In this document: positions 18,527-27,152 of the stretch, piece by piece
How the letters are laid out: the number at the start of each line of letters is the position of its first letter
How positions within the stretch are numbered: the stretch's first letter is position 1
NCBI RefSeq assembly: GCF_020715565.1
Contig: NZ_CP085839.1
Coordinates: 1,612,001 to 1,676,000, forward strand
Length of the DNA: 64,000 bases
From: Nocardioides sp. Kera G14
Lineage (GTDB): Bacteria; Actinomycetota; Actinomycetes; Propionibacteriales; Nocardioidaceae
Direction of reading: 5' to 3'
Notes under the pieces: model-generated
What the model saw: only the letters and a program-made list of their open reading frames with translations
What the model was told of the DNA's origin: nothing
Databases searched by the model: none
Position numbers and translations under genes: made by a program

Positions 18527-19549
18527 ATGCTTGCGACGACTCTCGAGGACATCCGCAGGATCACGTTCAGGGAGATGCCGGATCCCGTGATCCAGCACCC
18601 CACCGACGCGATCGTGAAGGTCATCGCCTCCTGCATCTGCGGTTCGGACCTGTGGCCCTACCGCGGCGACAACGGTCCCGTGGCCCAGCCGCGCACCATC
18701 GGGCACGAGTGCCTCGGCGAGATCGTCGAGGTCGGGCCCGAGGTGCGCGACTTCCGCGTCGGGGACACGGTCGTCGTGCCGTTCGACCACTGCGACAACA
18801 CCTGCGCACACTGCCTGGCCGGCAACCAGCAGGCCTGCGTCAACTACGACATGACGACCAGCGGACAGGGGGAGCTGAGTCGCGTGGCGCAGGCGGACGG
18901 CTCGCTCGTGCGGATCGAGAAGCCTGCCGCCTCCGAGCTTCCGGACCTGCTCGCCCTGTCCGACGTGTTCCCAACCGGCTACCACGCGGCCTACAGCGCC
19001 GGCGTCACGCGCGGCTCCACGGCCGTCGTCGTCGGGGACGGAGCCGTCGGGCTCCTGGGCGTGCTCTCGGCGAAGATCCTCGGCGCCGAGCGGATCATCG
19101 CCATGTCACGGCACGAGTCGCGGCAGAAGCTCGCGCGCACCTTCGGTGCCACCGACATCGTCGCCGCCCGCGGCGAGGAGGGCGAGGCGGCCGTGCTCGA
19201 CATGACCGAGGGCATCGGCGCGGACGCCGTACTCGAGTGTGTGGGCACCGGGGCTGCCATGGTGACCGCGTTCAATGTCGTCCGGCCGGGCGCGACCGTC
19301 GGCTTCGTCGGCGTACCGCATGGGGTGGAGCTGCCCGTCGGGACGATGTTCAAGAAGAACGCCCGTCTCGCCGGGGGTCTGGCGCCCGTACGTCGTCACC
19401 TGCCCGACTTGCTGCCGCTGGTGCTCGACGGCACGGTCAACCCGGGCCTGGTCTTCGACTCGACGCTGCCGATGTCGCAGTCGGCCGAGGGCTACCGTCA
19501 GATGGACGAGCGCGAGGCGATCAAGGTCTTCCTCACGCCCGGCGCCTGA
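18527..19549 (+). CDS. Zinc-dependent alcohol dehydrogenase (MDR superfamily)
   Basis: 340 residues. Catalytic-zinc motif GHECLGEIVEVG and Cys (CICGSDLWPY); structural zinc cysteines in HCDNTCAHCLAGNQQAC; nucleotide-binding VVVGDGAVGLLGV. The Gly-Asp-Gly pattern is the usual variant of GxGxxG in this family. Resembles the Zn-alcohol/threonine dehydrogenase-like group of unknown substrate. Divergent from HTH-MurA across a palindromic gap. The stop abuts that of the small zinc-ribbon gene on the other strand (CTGATCAG). Confidence 0.92.
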   Translation: MLATTLEDIRRITFREMPDPVIQHPTDAIVKVIASCICGSDLWPYRGDNGPVAQPRTIGHECLGEIVEVGPEVRDFRVGDTVVVPFDHCDNTCAHCLAGNQQACVNYDMTTSGQGELSRVAQADGSLVRIEKPAASELPDLLALSDVFPTGYHAAYSAGVTRGSTAVVVGDGAVGLLGVLSAKILGAERIIAMSRHESRQKLARTFGATDIVAARGEEGEAAVLDMTEGIGADAVLECVGTGAAMVTAFNVVRPGATVGFVGVPHGVELPVGTMFKKNARLAGGLAPVRRHLPDLLPLVLDGTVNPGLVFDSTLPMSQSAEGYRQMDEREAIKVFLTPGA

Positions 19550-19711
19550 TCAGCCCCTGCGGGGCGCAGGGACCGCGCCGGGGAACGGCTGGGCCTCGCA
19601 GGTGCAGGTGCCCATGTCGCAGGGCAGGAAGACGTGGCCCTCGTGCCCGCACCGGGGGCAGTTGAGTGTGCGGGAGAGGTGCTCCGCCCCGACGTCGATC
19701 GTGTCCCACAT
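19550..19711 (-). CDS. Small zinc-ribbon-like protein (53 aa), unrecognised
   Basis: A 53-codon frame, MWDTIDVGAEHLSRTL then NCPRCGHEGHVFLPCDMGTCTCE. Cysteines in CPRC and CxxxxCxC spacing look like a metal-binding ribbon. It fills the 255-nt gap between the dehydrogenase and the GGDEF-EAL gene; its stop is directly adjacent to the dehydrogenase stop. No strong ribosome site. I do not recognise the family; conservation in relatives would decide if it is real. Confidence 0.5.
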   Translation of the reverse strand: MWDTIDVGAEHLSRTLNCPRCGHEGHVFLPCDMGTCTCEAQPFPGAVPAPRRG

Positions 19712-19804
19712 AACACACCCATCGGACCACGGGCTCCCGGTGTGAGGAATCAGCCGCCCGGGTACACCGAATAGTCAGATCACCCCACGAACACGGAGAC
19801 CTTT

Positions 19805-22123
19805 GTGCCGTCCATGGTTCAGCCCGGAGAGTCGCTTCGGCGCTATTACCACGCTGCGACCTTCGCGGTCGGGCTCGCCGTCTTCGCGGCGGCTGCCGCA
19901 CAGGTCCTGACCGACGGGCTCGGCCCGAAGCTGTGGCTCGGGGTGTTCCTCGGGGCCCCACTGATCGCGCTCATCGCGCGCTTCCCGATGGTCCTCGACC
20001 GGGGCGAGGGCGGCATCGAGGTCGGCTTCGAGTCGAGCATCCTGCTCTTCCTCGTGTGCACGATGCCGACCGATCAGGCGCTGGTGATCTGGTCCCTGGG
20101 CGTCATGCTCACCCAGGCACTCTCGGGGAAGCTCCTGTCGGTTCGCCTCGTCAACATCGGCATCGGCATCATCGCCGGTGCGCTCGCCGCACTCATCGTC
20201 ACGACACTCCCGGACCGGGACGTCGTCTCCCCGCGCGGCCTGATCGTCGTGGCCTGCGCGGCCGCGGTGTACTTCCTCACCGACTATGTCGGCTCCGGCC
20301 TCTCGCTCTTCCTGGCCGGCCAGACGACCCTGGGCGCTGAGCTCCTGCAGTCCGAGACGCTCTGGGCGATCGCCTGCTTCGTGCCGCTGGACTCGCTCGG
20401 CTACCTCGGCGCCGTCGTGGAGCGGTCGGCCCCCTGGTGGACGCTCGGCCTGCTCGTCGTCCCGCTGACGACGCTCCTGATCGCCACCCGTGCCGTCACG
20501 CGAGGGCGTGAGAACGCCCGGCGTCTCACGGTGCTGTTCGGGGCGGCCGTGCGGGCACAGACGCTGACCGACCGTGACGCCGTGCTCACCTCCCTGGTGA
20601 GTGACGCACGGGAACTGTTGCTGCTGCGCACGGTGGAGCTGCGGCCGGAGGCCCCGGACCTCGGAGAGGTCGGCGTACGGGTCCAGCTCGGGGAGGAGGT
20701 GTGCTGGCTGACCGCCCGGGCGGCGAACCGGGCGCGCTCCACGACCGCAAGCGACGAGCAGGCGCTGCGGGCGCTCGCGGCCGTCGCCTCCGACGCCATC
20801 GGGCGCCTGGAGCTCACCACCGAGATGGTCCACGTCGCACGCCACGATCCGCTCACGGACCTGCCCAACCGCGGGATCCTGATCGACCAGATCACCCAGG
20901 CCTTGGAAGCCTCCGACCGCGGACCGGTCACGCTCTTCTTCCTCGACCTGGACGGCTTCAAGCCGATCAACGACCGCTTCGGACACGGTGCGGGGGACCG
21001 GGTCCTCGTCGAGCTCGCCAGGCGACTCCGCCAGTGCGCGCCGGACGGCGCGACCATCGCCCGCGTCGGCGGCGACGAGTTCGCGATCCTCTGCACGGGA
21101 CTTCCCCCGCAGGAGGCCGGCCCCTTGTGCGAGCGGTTGGTCGCCGCCTTCGAGACCGGCGTCGACGTCGCAGGCCAGCGTGTCCAGATCAGCGTCAGCA
21201 TCGGCATCGCGCACGCCACCCGCGACGAGACGGCCGCCAGCCTGCTGCGCAACGCCGACGTCGCGATGTACGAGGCCAAGACGCAGGGCAAGGGCAGGTA
21301 CGCCGTCTACGAGCCCTCCATGGGGCGCTCGCGCCTCGACCGGCTCGAACTGGTCGACGAGCTCCGTCGTGCGATCCATCGCCGGGAGATCGCACTCGTC
21401 TACCAGCCGGTCGTCTCGCTGGCGACGGGACGCATCGTCGGCGCCGAGGCGTTGGCGCGGTGGCAGCGCAACGGGTCTCCGGTCCGTCCGGACATCTTCA
21501 TCAGCGCGGCCGAGGAGAGTGGACTCATCGTCGGTCTCGGCGACGTCGTACTCGGCCAGGCGGCGTCGGACGCGGCGGCCATGCGCGAGGCCTTCGGCGG
21601 ATCGCACTCGCTGAGCGTCAACATCTCCGCCGCGCAGCTGCGCGATCCGGACTTCCTCGAGACGGTCGAGCGTACGGCCCGGACCATGTCCGGCTCACGC
21701 CTCGTCCTCGAGATCACTGAACGTCAGGGCGTCGACCTCGATGCGGAGGTCCTCGCCGCCATGCGGACCATCACCGACATGGGCGTGGCCTTCGCGATCG
21801 ACGACTTCGGGGTGGGCTTCTCCTCGATCAGCTACCTGCACGACCTGCCCGCACAGATCCTCAAGGCGGATGCGGCGTTGTCGGCCGGGATCGACCGGGA
21901 CGATCGGGCCCGCACGCTGCTGCGCTCGGTCGCCTTCATGGGCCGTGGCCTTGGCTTCGACGTGGTGATCGAGGGCATCGAGCGCGAGTCGCAGCTCGAC
22001 ATCATCCGCTCGGAGATGCCGGGCGCGTTCGCGCAGGGCTACTTCCTGCACCGGCCGATGCCACTGGATCGTCTGCTGCAGACCGTGCGCTCCGAGCGCT
22101 CGGGCGTGGCGTCAGGCGACTAG
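19805..22123 (+). CDS. Membrane GGDEF-EAL cyclic-di-GMP protein
   Basis: 772 residues. Residues 15-230 hold six to eight membrane segments of a MASE-like sensor; a short linker domain (240-340) follows; GGDEF (422-426, in RVGGDEF) and EAL (548-550, in GAEALARW) are intact, as is DDFGVGFSS of the EAL loop 6. The product-inhibition RxxD site is absent at the expected place. Both synthesis and breakdown of c-di-GMP are thus possible. GTG 19805 has GGAG 6 nt upstream. Ends convergently with the P1 peptidase across a triplicated 13-bp repeat. Confidence 0.92.
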   Translation: MPSMVQPGESLRRYYHAATFAVGLAVFAAAAAQVLTDGLGPKLWLGVFLGAPLIALIARFPMVLDRGEGGIEVGFESSILLFLVCTMPTDQALVIWSLGVMLTQALSGKLLSVRLVNIGIGIIAGALAALIVTTLPDRDVVSPRGLIVVACAAAVYFLTDYVGSGLSLFLAGQTTLGAELLQSETLWAIACFVPLDSLGYLGAVVERSAPWWTLGLLVVPLTTLLIATRAVTRGRENARRLTVLFGAAVRAQTLTDRDAVLTSLVSDARELLLLRTVELRPEAPDLGEVGVRVQLGEEVCWLTARAANRARSTTASDEQALRALAAVASDAIGRLELTTEMVHVARHDPLTDLPNRGILIDQITQALEASDRGPVTLFFLDLDGFKPINDRFGHGAGDRVLVELARRLRQCAPDGATIARVGGDEFAILCTGLPPQEAGPLCERLVAAFETGVDVAGQRVQISVSIGIAHATRDETAASLLRNADVAMYEAKTQGKGRYAVYEPSMGRSRLDRLELVDELRRAIHRREIALVYQPVVSLATGRIVGAEALARWQRNGSPVRPDIFISAAEESGLIVGLGDVVLGQAASDAAAMREAFGGSHSLSVNISAAQLRDPDFLETVERTARTMSGSRLVLEITERQGVDLDAEVLAAMRTITDMGVAFAIDDFGVGFSSISYLHDLPAQILKADAALSAGIDRDDRARTLLRSVAFMGRGLGFDVVIEGIERESQLDIIRSEMPGAFAQGYFLHRPMPLDRLLQTVRSERSGVASGD

Positions 22124-22160
22124 CTCAGGCGATCAGCTCAGGCGATCAGCTCAGGCGAAC
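22122..22160. repeat. Three tandem 13-bp repeats at convergent gene ends
   Basis: AGCTCAGGCGATC occurs three times end to end (22122-22134, 22135-22147, 22148-22160; the last ends GAAC). On the minus strand each copy places TGA, spaced 8 and 5 nt alternately; the third gives the stop of the P1 peptidase. The first copy begins inside the TAG stop of the GGDEF-EAL gene. Confidence 0.9.
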
Positions 22161-23242
22161 AGCGCGGCGAGCTGGTCGTGGGGCAGCTTCACCGACTGGT
22201 GGCTGTCCCGACCGGTCATGTCCTCCGCCGCGACCAGCGCGTTGACGATCGCCTCCTCCACGGCGTGGGCGGCCGCTTCGTAGAACGGGTCCATGAAGCC
22301 CCACGGGATGAGTCGCAGCTCGCGGTAGTCGGGCTGCGGTATGAGCGGCATCCTCGAGGCGAGCGCGTCGGGATTCCCGGTCGAGAGGGCGAGGACGAGG
22401 TCGCCGGAGAAGTGCGAGCCGGTCGTGCCGGTGCGCGCGATGCCCATCGGAGCGCGCCGCGCAAGCGCCTGGCACTGGCCGGGGAGCAGGGGAGCGTTCG
22501 TGGCGATCACGACGATGATCGATCCGGCACCCGGCGGGATGAGCCACGACGGATCGCCGTCCTCCATCGGATTGGGTGCGTCGATCTCACGTCCGACCGC
22601 GCGACCGGCGATGGTGAGCTCGTGGCGTGAGCCGAAGTTGGCCTGGACGAACGCGGCGACGACGTACTCGTCCCCGGCGTGGCTCACCAGGCGGCTGGAG
22701 GTGCCCGAGCCGCCCTTGAAGCCGTAGCAGTTCATCGCGGTGCCGCCGCCGACGTTGCCCTCCTCGGGGATGACTCCGCCGCGGGCGCTGTCGATCGCGT
22801 CCCGGGCGTGCGTGGCGGTGACGTGGTTCCCGAAGATGTCGTTGAGGTAGCCGTCCCAGGTCTCGCCCACGACAGGAAGCAGCCACGCCGTGGTGAGGGA
22901 CGGGACGTGGTCCCCGACCCAGCCGATCACGCCCTCGTGACACGGCCCGACGCTGTGCGTGTTGGTGATGAGCACCGGCAGGTTGAGGGCGCCGGTCTCC
23001 TGGATCCAGCTGACGCCGGTCATCTCGCCGTTGCCGTTCTGGTTGTGGAACCCGGCGACGGCCGTGGTGCCCACGCCTGCTCGGCCGAACGGGAGGATCG
23101 CCGTGACGCCGGTGTTGACCCTCGGGTCATCGCCCGTGAGGGTGGTGTATCCGATCTCGAGGCCCGGCACGTCGGTGATCGCGTTGAGCGGGCCGGGGGA
23201 GCCGGGGAACGGGATGCCGAGATCGCGGGCGCGTGCCTTCAT
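22151..23242 (-). CDS. P1 family peptidase (DmpA/L-aminopeptidase-D-esterase like)
   Basis: 363 residues. DmpA-fold N-terminal-nucleophile hydrolase: INAITDVPGLEIGYTTL-like opening (LNAITDVPGLEIG), GNVGGGTAMNCYGFKGG and GTSSRL, where self-cleavage before the Ser/Thr of the GTSS segment generates the nucleophile. No signal peptide is visible. It would remove N-terminal residues from peptides or amides. ATG 23242 matches the family start (KARARDLGIPFPG). The 3' end lies in the 13-bp repeats. Confidence 0.9.
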   Translation of the reverse strand: MKARARDLGIPFPGSPGPLNAITDVPGLEIGYTTLTGDDPRVNTGVTAILPFGRAGVGTTAVAGFHNQNGNGEMTGVSWIQETGALNLPVLITNTHSVGPCHEGVIGWVGDHVPSLTTAWLLPVVGETWDGYLNDIFGNHVTATHARDAIDSARGGVIPEEGNVGGGTAMNCYGFKGGSGTSSRLVSHAGDEYVVAAFVQANFGSRHELTIAGRAVGREIDAPNPMEDGDPSWLIPPGAGSIIVVIATNAPLLPGQCQALARRAPMGIARTGTTGSHFSGDLVLALSTGNPDALASRMPLIPQPDYRELRLIPWGFMDPFYEAAAHAVEEAIVNALVAAEDMTGRDSHQSVKLPHDQLAALFA

Positions 23243-23284
23243 GGCGGCAGGCTGACAGCCGGGGATTTCGCTACTGTTTCGGCC

Positions 23285-23665
23285 ATGCCGGTCGCCGATG
23301 TCCACGCCGACTTCCTCGCCTCCATCGAGGACCCCGAGCACCGCGAGAAGCTGACCTCGATCCTGTCGTGGGTCTCGGAGACCTGGCCCGAACTCGAGGC
23401 CGTGGTCAAGTGGAAGCAGCCGATGTTCACCCACCATGGCACCTACATCATCGGCTTCTCGGTCTTCGCGAAGAACATCGCCGTCGGGCCGGAGGATGCG
23501 CTGATGGAGCGCTTCCGCTCAGACATCGAGGCGGCGGGCTACACGACCACCATGCGACTCTTCCGGATCCGGTGGGACGACCAGGTCGACCATGGCCTGC
23601 TCCGCCTGTTGATCGACACGCAGATCGAGGAGAAGGCCGCCATCACCGGTTTCTGGCGCAGCTAG
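23285..23665 (+). CDS. DUF1801/YdhG-like small protein
   Basis: 126 residues. Typical DUF1801 layout: helical N-terminus, WPELEAVVKWKQPMFTHHG (the conserved KW.qPmf), YIIGFSVFAKNIAVGPE, and a C-terminal R-x-x-W helix pair (FRIRWDDQVDHGLLRLLI). Sometimes called an iron-chaperone-like fold; activity not established. ATG 23285. Its last 147 nt overlap the 3' end of the convergent EamA gene. Confidence 0.82.
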   Translation: MPVADVHADFLASIEDPEHREKLTSILSWVSETWPELEAVVKWKQPMFTHHGTYIIGFSVFAKNIAVGPEDALMERFRSDIEAAGYTTTMRLFRIRWDDQVDHGLLRLLIDTQIEEKAAITGFWRS

Positions 23666-24523
23666 CGCTGCGGGCGCACGCCGCGCTGACGACTGACCCG
23701 CGACCACGCCGCCGAGTACGAGCACCATGCCGAGCATCTGCGTCCAGGTCACCGCGTCGTGGGCCAGGGTGACGCCGACGACAGCGCCGGCGACCGGGTT
23801 GAGCAGTCCCACCAGCGATACGGCGGCAGCCGGCGCCCTACGGAGGCCCTGGAACCAGACGACGTACGCGATCACCGTGCCGACGAGGCCGAGGTACGCG
23901 AAGCCGACGACGGCGCGCGCGTCGAGCGCCGGGGGAGCGCCTTCGACGAGGAGCGCCACCGGCATGAGTGCGAGTCCTCCGAAGACCAGCTGCCAGGCGG
24001 TGAAGGTGAGCAGCGGGACGGGTGGACGCCATGACCTGACCAGGACGAAGCCCAGTGACGAGCACAGGACGGCGGCGAGCGACGCCAGAACGCCAGTGGG
24101 GTCGAGTGAGATGCCGCCCCTGAGCACGAGTACACCGACACCGACGATTCCGACGGCCGCGGCGATGACCGCGGCGCGGACCGGCCGCTCGCCCAGGATG
24201 AGCCACGCCAGGAGCATGACGACGATGGGCGAGGTGGCGGTCAGCGTCGCGGCGACACCGCCTGGCAGCCGGTAGGCGGCGATGAAGATGAGCACGAAGA
24301 AGGCCGCGAAGTTCAGGACGCCGAGGACGGCCGTCCGCCACCACCAGGATCCGCGCAGGGGAGCGGGGCGGAGGGCGAGCAGCAGGAGGCCGAACGGCAG
24401 CGCCCGGACGGCCGCGCCGAAGAGCGGGCGATCCGGCGGGAGGTAGGCATCGGTGACGTAGTACCCGGTGCCCCAAGCGATCGGTGCGAGCGACGCCAGG
24501 GCCAGAGCCTTGCTACTTTCCAC
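23519..24523 (-). CDS. EamA/DMT-family transporter
   Basis: 334 residues with two EamA repeats, ten hydrophobic segments. Features: LAPIAWGTGYYVTDAYLP, the first-repeat end LLAWLILGERPVRAAVIAA, and the second-repeat GLLNPVAGAVVGVTL. GTG 24523 touches a perfect palindrome directly upstream, so the transcript may be leaderless. The reading frame runs past the last helix (about residue 285) for some 45 residues encoded opposite the DUF1801 gene, with no earlier stop. Probably exports a metabolite or drug sensed by the divergent MarR protein. Confidence 0.88.
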   Translation of the reverse strand: MESSKALALASLAPIAWGTGYYVTDAYLPPDRPLFGAAVRALPFGLLLLALRPAPLRGSWWWRTAVLGVLNFAAFFVLIFIAAYRLPGGVAATLTATSPIVVMLLAWLILGERPVRAAVIAAAVGIVGVGVLVLRGGISLDPTGVLASLAAVLCSSLGFVLVRSWRPPVPLLTFTAWQLVFGGLALMPVALLVEGAPPALDARAVVGFAYLGLVGTVIAYVVWFQGLRRAPAAAVSLVGLLNPVAGAVVGVTLAHDAVTWTQMLGMVLVLGGVVAGQSSARRAPAALAAPETGDGGLLLDLRVDQQAEQAMVDLVVPPDPEESHGGRVARRLDV

Positions 24524-24542
24524 GGAAACTATAGTAGTTTCC
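24524..24542. promoter_or_regulatory. Perfect palindromic operator between EamA and MarR genes
   Basis: GGAAACTA-TAG-TAGTTTCC: perfect 8-bp arms with a 3-nt centre, abutting the EamA start and 21 nt before the MarR ATG. Size and place are those of a MarR dimer site controlling both genes. It contains TATAGT, a possible -10. Confidence 0.8.
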
Positions 24543-24563
24543 GAGTAAGATATATTCCAGTCC

Positions 24564-25052
24564 ATGGCCGACCACGTGAGCCGCGTCATCGCCCAGTGGC
24601 GACAGGAGCGCCCCGACCTCGACCCGTCACCCCAGGGCATCATCGGGCGGTTGCACCGCATCGCCCTGCGGCTCACCGACGAGCTGGTGGCGACGTACGC
24701 CGATCACGGACTCGGCGAAGGCGAGTTCGACATCCTGGCGACACTGCGGCGCAGCGGCCCGCCGTACGCGCTGACACCTACCGAACTGGCGGCGCAGACG
24801 ATGGTGACGTCGGGAGCGATCACCAAGCGGGTCGACCGGTGCGTCACCCAAGGCTGGGTCACCAAGGAACGCGCCGACGATGACGGCCGCGGACGAGTCG
24901 TCGCCCTGACCTCGCAGGGTCGCGAGCTGATCGACGACGCGTTCACCGCGCACCTGGCCAACGAGGCCCGGCTGCTCGAGGGGTTCAACTCCGCCGAGCG
25001 CGCCGAGCTGGAGCGAATGCTGGAGAGATGGTCGTCCCGCCTCGGCCTCTGA
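24564..25052 (+). CDS. MarR-family transcriptional regulator
   Basis: 162 residues. Winged helix: GEFDILATLRRSGPPYALTPTELA, recognition helix VTSGAITKRVDRCVTQG, wing RADDDGRGRVVALTSQG. Divergent from the EamA transporter with a perfect palindrome between them, the standard arrangement of a MarR repressor, its own promoter and an efflux gene. ATG 24564 follows AT-rich TAAGATATATT. Ligand unknown. Confidence 0.92.
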   Translation: MADHVSRVIAQWRQERPDLDPSPQGIIGRLHRIALRLTDELVATYADHGLGEGEFDILATLRRSGPPYALTPTELAAQTMVTSGAITKRVDRCVTQGWVTKERADDDGRGRVVALTSQGRELIDDAFTAHLANEARLLEGFNSAERAELERMLERWSSRLGL

Positions 25053-25218
25053 CCTCGCCTAGGGTATCGCCGATAAGCGACATTATGTCAAGCCACGGCC
25101 GTGTCCGCTTCTCCGACTGCGCGCCAAGATCGGCGGACCGCCGACCCATTCATGATTCAATCTGCCCGTCCGCACTCCTTCAGGAGCGCATGTGTGGTGC
25201 TCGGCGTGAGGAGGCGTG

Positions 25219-26835
25219 ATGGCGAAACTCCTCGGCACCGAATCACCCGGGTCGGCGCCGGCGCGCCGTTGGCCACACCGATCGGCCATGACCGTCCTGA
25301 TCGTGGGCCTTGCCGTGACCGCCGCTCTCTTCGTCGCGTCGCGGGTGAACTACCTGCGCAACGAACACGATCAGCTCTCGACCCAGACGCAACTGGCCGC
25401 GGCCAGCCTCGCCGTGGGACCGGTCGATCTCCAACGTCTCCTGGGCCGCGCCGCCACCCTTGTCTCCGCGACCGGGGACGTGCAGATGTTCGAGGACGCA
25501 CTGACCCCGTCCCTCCCGACGCCGTTCGCCAGTGTCCGGCTCTTCAAGGTGACCTCCGGTACGCCGACCCTCGTGGACTCGCTGGGCGGCGCGAGCATGA
25601 CGACTCCGACGTCCCCCGAGTCGGCAGATCTGATCCGTCGAGCGGTGCAGGACAGCGGCTCCCTCGCGGTCACCTGGTTGGCGACCTCGACGGCGCAGCG
25701 CTGCGGCTACGCGTTCTCGGCCACCACACACGGGCAGAGCTATGTGGCCTACGCCGAGCAGGTGCTTCCGGGCGACCGACGCGTCGAGATCCCGGCGTCG
25801 TCTCCCCTGTCGAACATGGTCTTCGCCATCTACTACGGGAAGACCCACGACACGAGTGCACTGCTGGAGACCAACGCCTCTGACCTTCCGATCACCGGCG
25901 ACGTGGCTCGCACCACCATCCCGTTCGGCGACGCCGTGCTCAGCGCAGTCGTCACCCCCCGCTCGCCGCTACTGGGCACCTTCGCGGCGTCCATCGCCTG
26001 GGTGACCGCCGGGGCCGGGACTCTCCTGACCGCGCTGATGGCACTGCTCACGGATCGTCTGCAACGGCGCCGTTCCGTGGCCGAACAGCTCGCCCTCGTG
26101 ACCGCCGAGCTCTACCGGACCCAGCGGGGTGTCTCCGAAACACTCCAGACGGCCCTGCTGCCCGACAGCCTGCCCGAGCCGCCGGAACTGGCTGTCGCCA
26201 CCCGGTACCTGGCCGGCACCGAGGGCATCGACGTCGGCGGCGACTGGTATGACCTGGTCAGGCTGCCGGACAGCCGTCTTTTCTTCACCGTCGGCGACGT
26301 GTCGGGACGCGGCCTGAGCGCAGCGACGGTGATGTCCCGCCTGCGGCACAGCATCACCGCCTATGCCGTTGAGGGTGACGACCCGGCAACCGTGCTGGCC
26401 AAGGTGAGCAGGTTGATCGACGTGGTTCGCGACGGGCACTTCGCCACGGCCCTGTGCGGAATCGTGGATCTGCACAGCGGGGACGTCACTGTCGCCAATG
26501 CCGGCCATCCTCCGTTGGTCCTGCTCGGCCACGACGCCGGCGAACCGGTCGCGGCTCCCGTCGGGCCACCGCTCGGCGTGGGCTCCGACTATGAGACCGC
26601 CGCCCTCAGCCTGCCGCGCGGAGCCGTTCTTCTCGCCTACACCGACGGGCTCGTCGAACGCCGCGACCGGGCCGCAGAGGACGGCATCACGCAGCTCTGC
26701 GAGGTGAGGACCGCGCCCGGCACCGGGCTGGAAGGTCTGCTCGACATCGTCCTGGCCGCGCTCAACCCGCTGGACGATTCCAAGGACGATACGGCTATCT
26801 TGGCGATGCAATGGACTCCCCAGACACCGGCCTGA
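25219..26835 (+). CDS. Membrane PP2C/SpoIIE serine phosphatase
   Basis: 538 residues: membrane helix (about 25-42), an extracytoplasmic sensor domain (45-250), a second helix (255-275), a short coiled-coil linker, then the SpoIIE/RsbU phosphatase (315-535). Metal-site motifs: GIDVGGDWYDLV, FFTVGDVSGRGLSAA, NAGHPPLVLL and YTDGLVERR, DDTAILAM. It would dephosphorylate the STAS protein encoded next, in answer to an outside signal. ATG 25219 has GAGGAGG upstream; GTG 25216 is an alternative. The last 25 nt overlap the STAS gene. The 166-nt gap upstream holds no gene that I can see. Confidence 0.92.
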   Translation: MAKLLGTESPGSAPARRWPHRSAMTVLIVGLAVTAALFVASRVNYLRNEHDQLSTQTQLAAASLAVGPVDLQRLLGRAATLVSATGDVQMFEDALTPSLPTPFASVRLFKVTSGTPTLVDSLGGASMTTPTSPESADLIRRAVQDSGSLAVTWLATSTAQRCGYAFSATTHGQSYVAYAEQVLPGDRRVEIPASSPLSNMVFAIYYGKTHDTSALLETNASDLPITGDVARTTIPFGDAVLSAVVTPRSPLLGTFAASIAWVTAGAGTLLTALMALLTDRLQRRRSVAEQLALVTAELYRTQRGVSETLQTALLPDSLPEPPELAVATRYLAGTEGIDVGGDWYDLVRLPDSRLFFTVGDVSGRGLSAATVMSRLRHSITAYAVEGDDPATVLAKVSRLIDVVRDGHFATALCGIVDLHSGDVTVANAGHPPLVLLGHDAGEPVAAPVGPPLGVGSDYETAALSLPRGAVLLAYTDGLVERRDRAAEDGITQLCEVRTAPGTGLEGLLDIVLAALNPLDDSKDDTAILAMQWTPQTPA

Positions 26836-27152
26836 CCGCGACCGTCGGGCAAGACCCCGACGGCACTCCTGTCGTGGCGCTGAGCGGCGAGCTGGATCTC
26901 ACCACCAGTCCGATCGCGACCAGGGCCTTCGAGGCACTCCCCTCGCCCGAAGCTCTCGCGCGTGAGAACGGCGCGCCGCGCGTCGTTGTGGACGTCACCC
27001 ACCTGCGGTTCATGGACAGCTCCGGCATCACAGTGTTCCTGACCGCGACACGTCGGGGATACCACGTCCGGCTGCGTCAGCCGAACGACTTCCTCCGGAG
27101 CGTCATCGCCGCCACCGGCCTGGCGGCGACGCTCCCCCCGGAGGATCCGTGA
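26811..27152 (+). CDS. STAS-domain anti-sigma factor antagonist
   Basis: 113 residues, RsbV/SpoIIAA type. GELDLTTSPIATRAF and RVVVDVTHLRFMDSSGITVFL are the STAS hallmarks; the Ser after Asp in MDSSG is the phosphorylation site. Unphosphorylated, it should bind the kinase next to it and release that kinase's client, often a sigma factor. Overlaps both neighbours (25 nt before, 4 nt after), so the three proteins are made together. Confidence 0.93.
   Translation: MDSPDTGLTATVGQDPDGTPVVALSGELDLTTSPIATRAFEALPSPEALARENGAPRVVVDVTHLRFMDSSGITVFLTATRRGYHVRLRQPNDFLRSVIAATGLAATLPPEDP

Noticed and set aside
25062..25067. GGGTAT as a SigB/SigF -10 before the SpoIIE gene
   Set aside because: No GTTT-like -35 at 14-17 nt upstream, and it lies 150 nt from the start.
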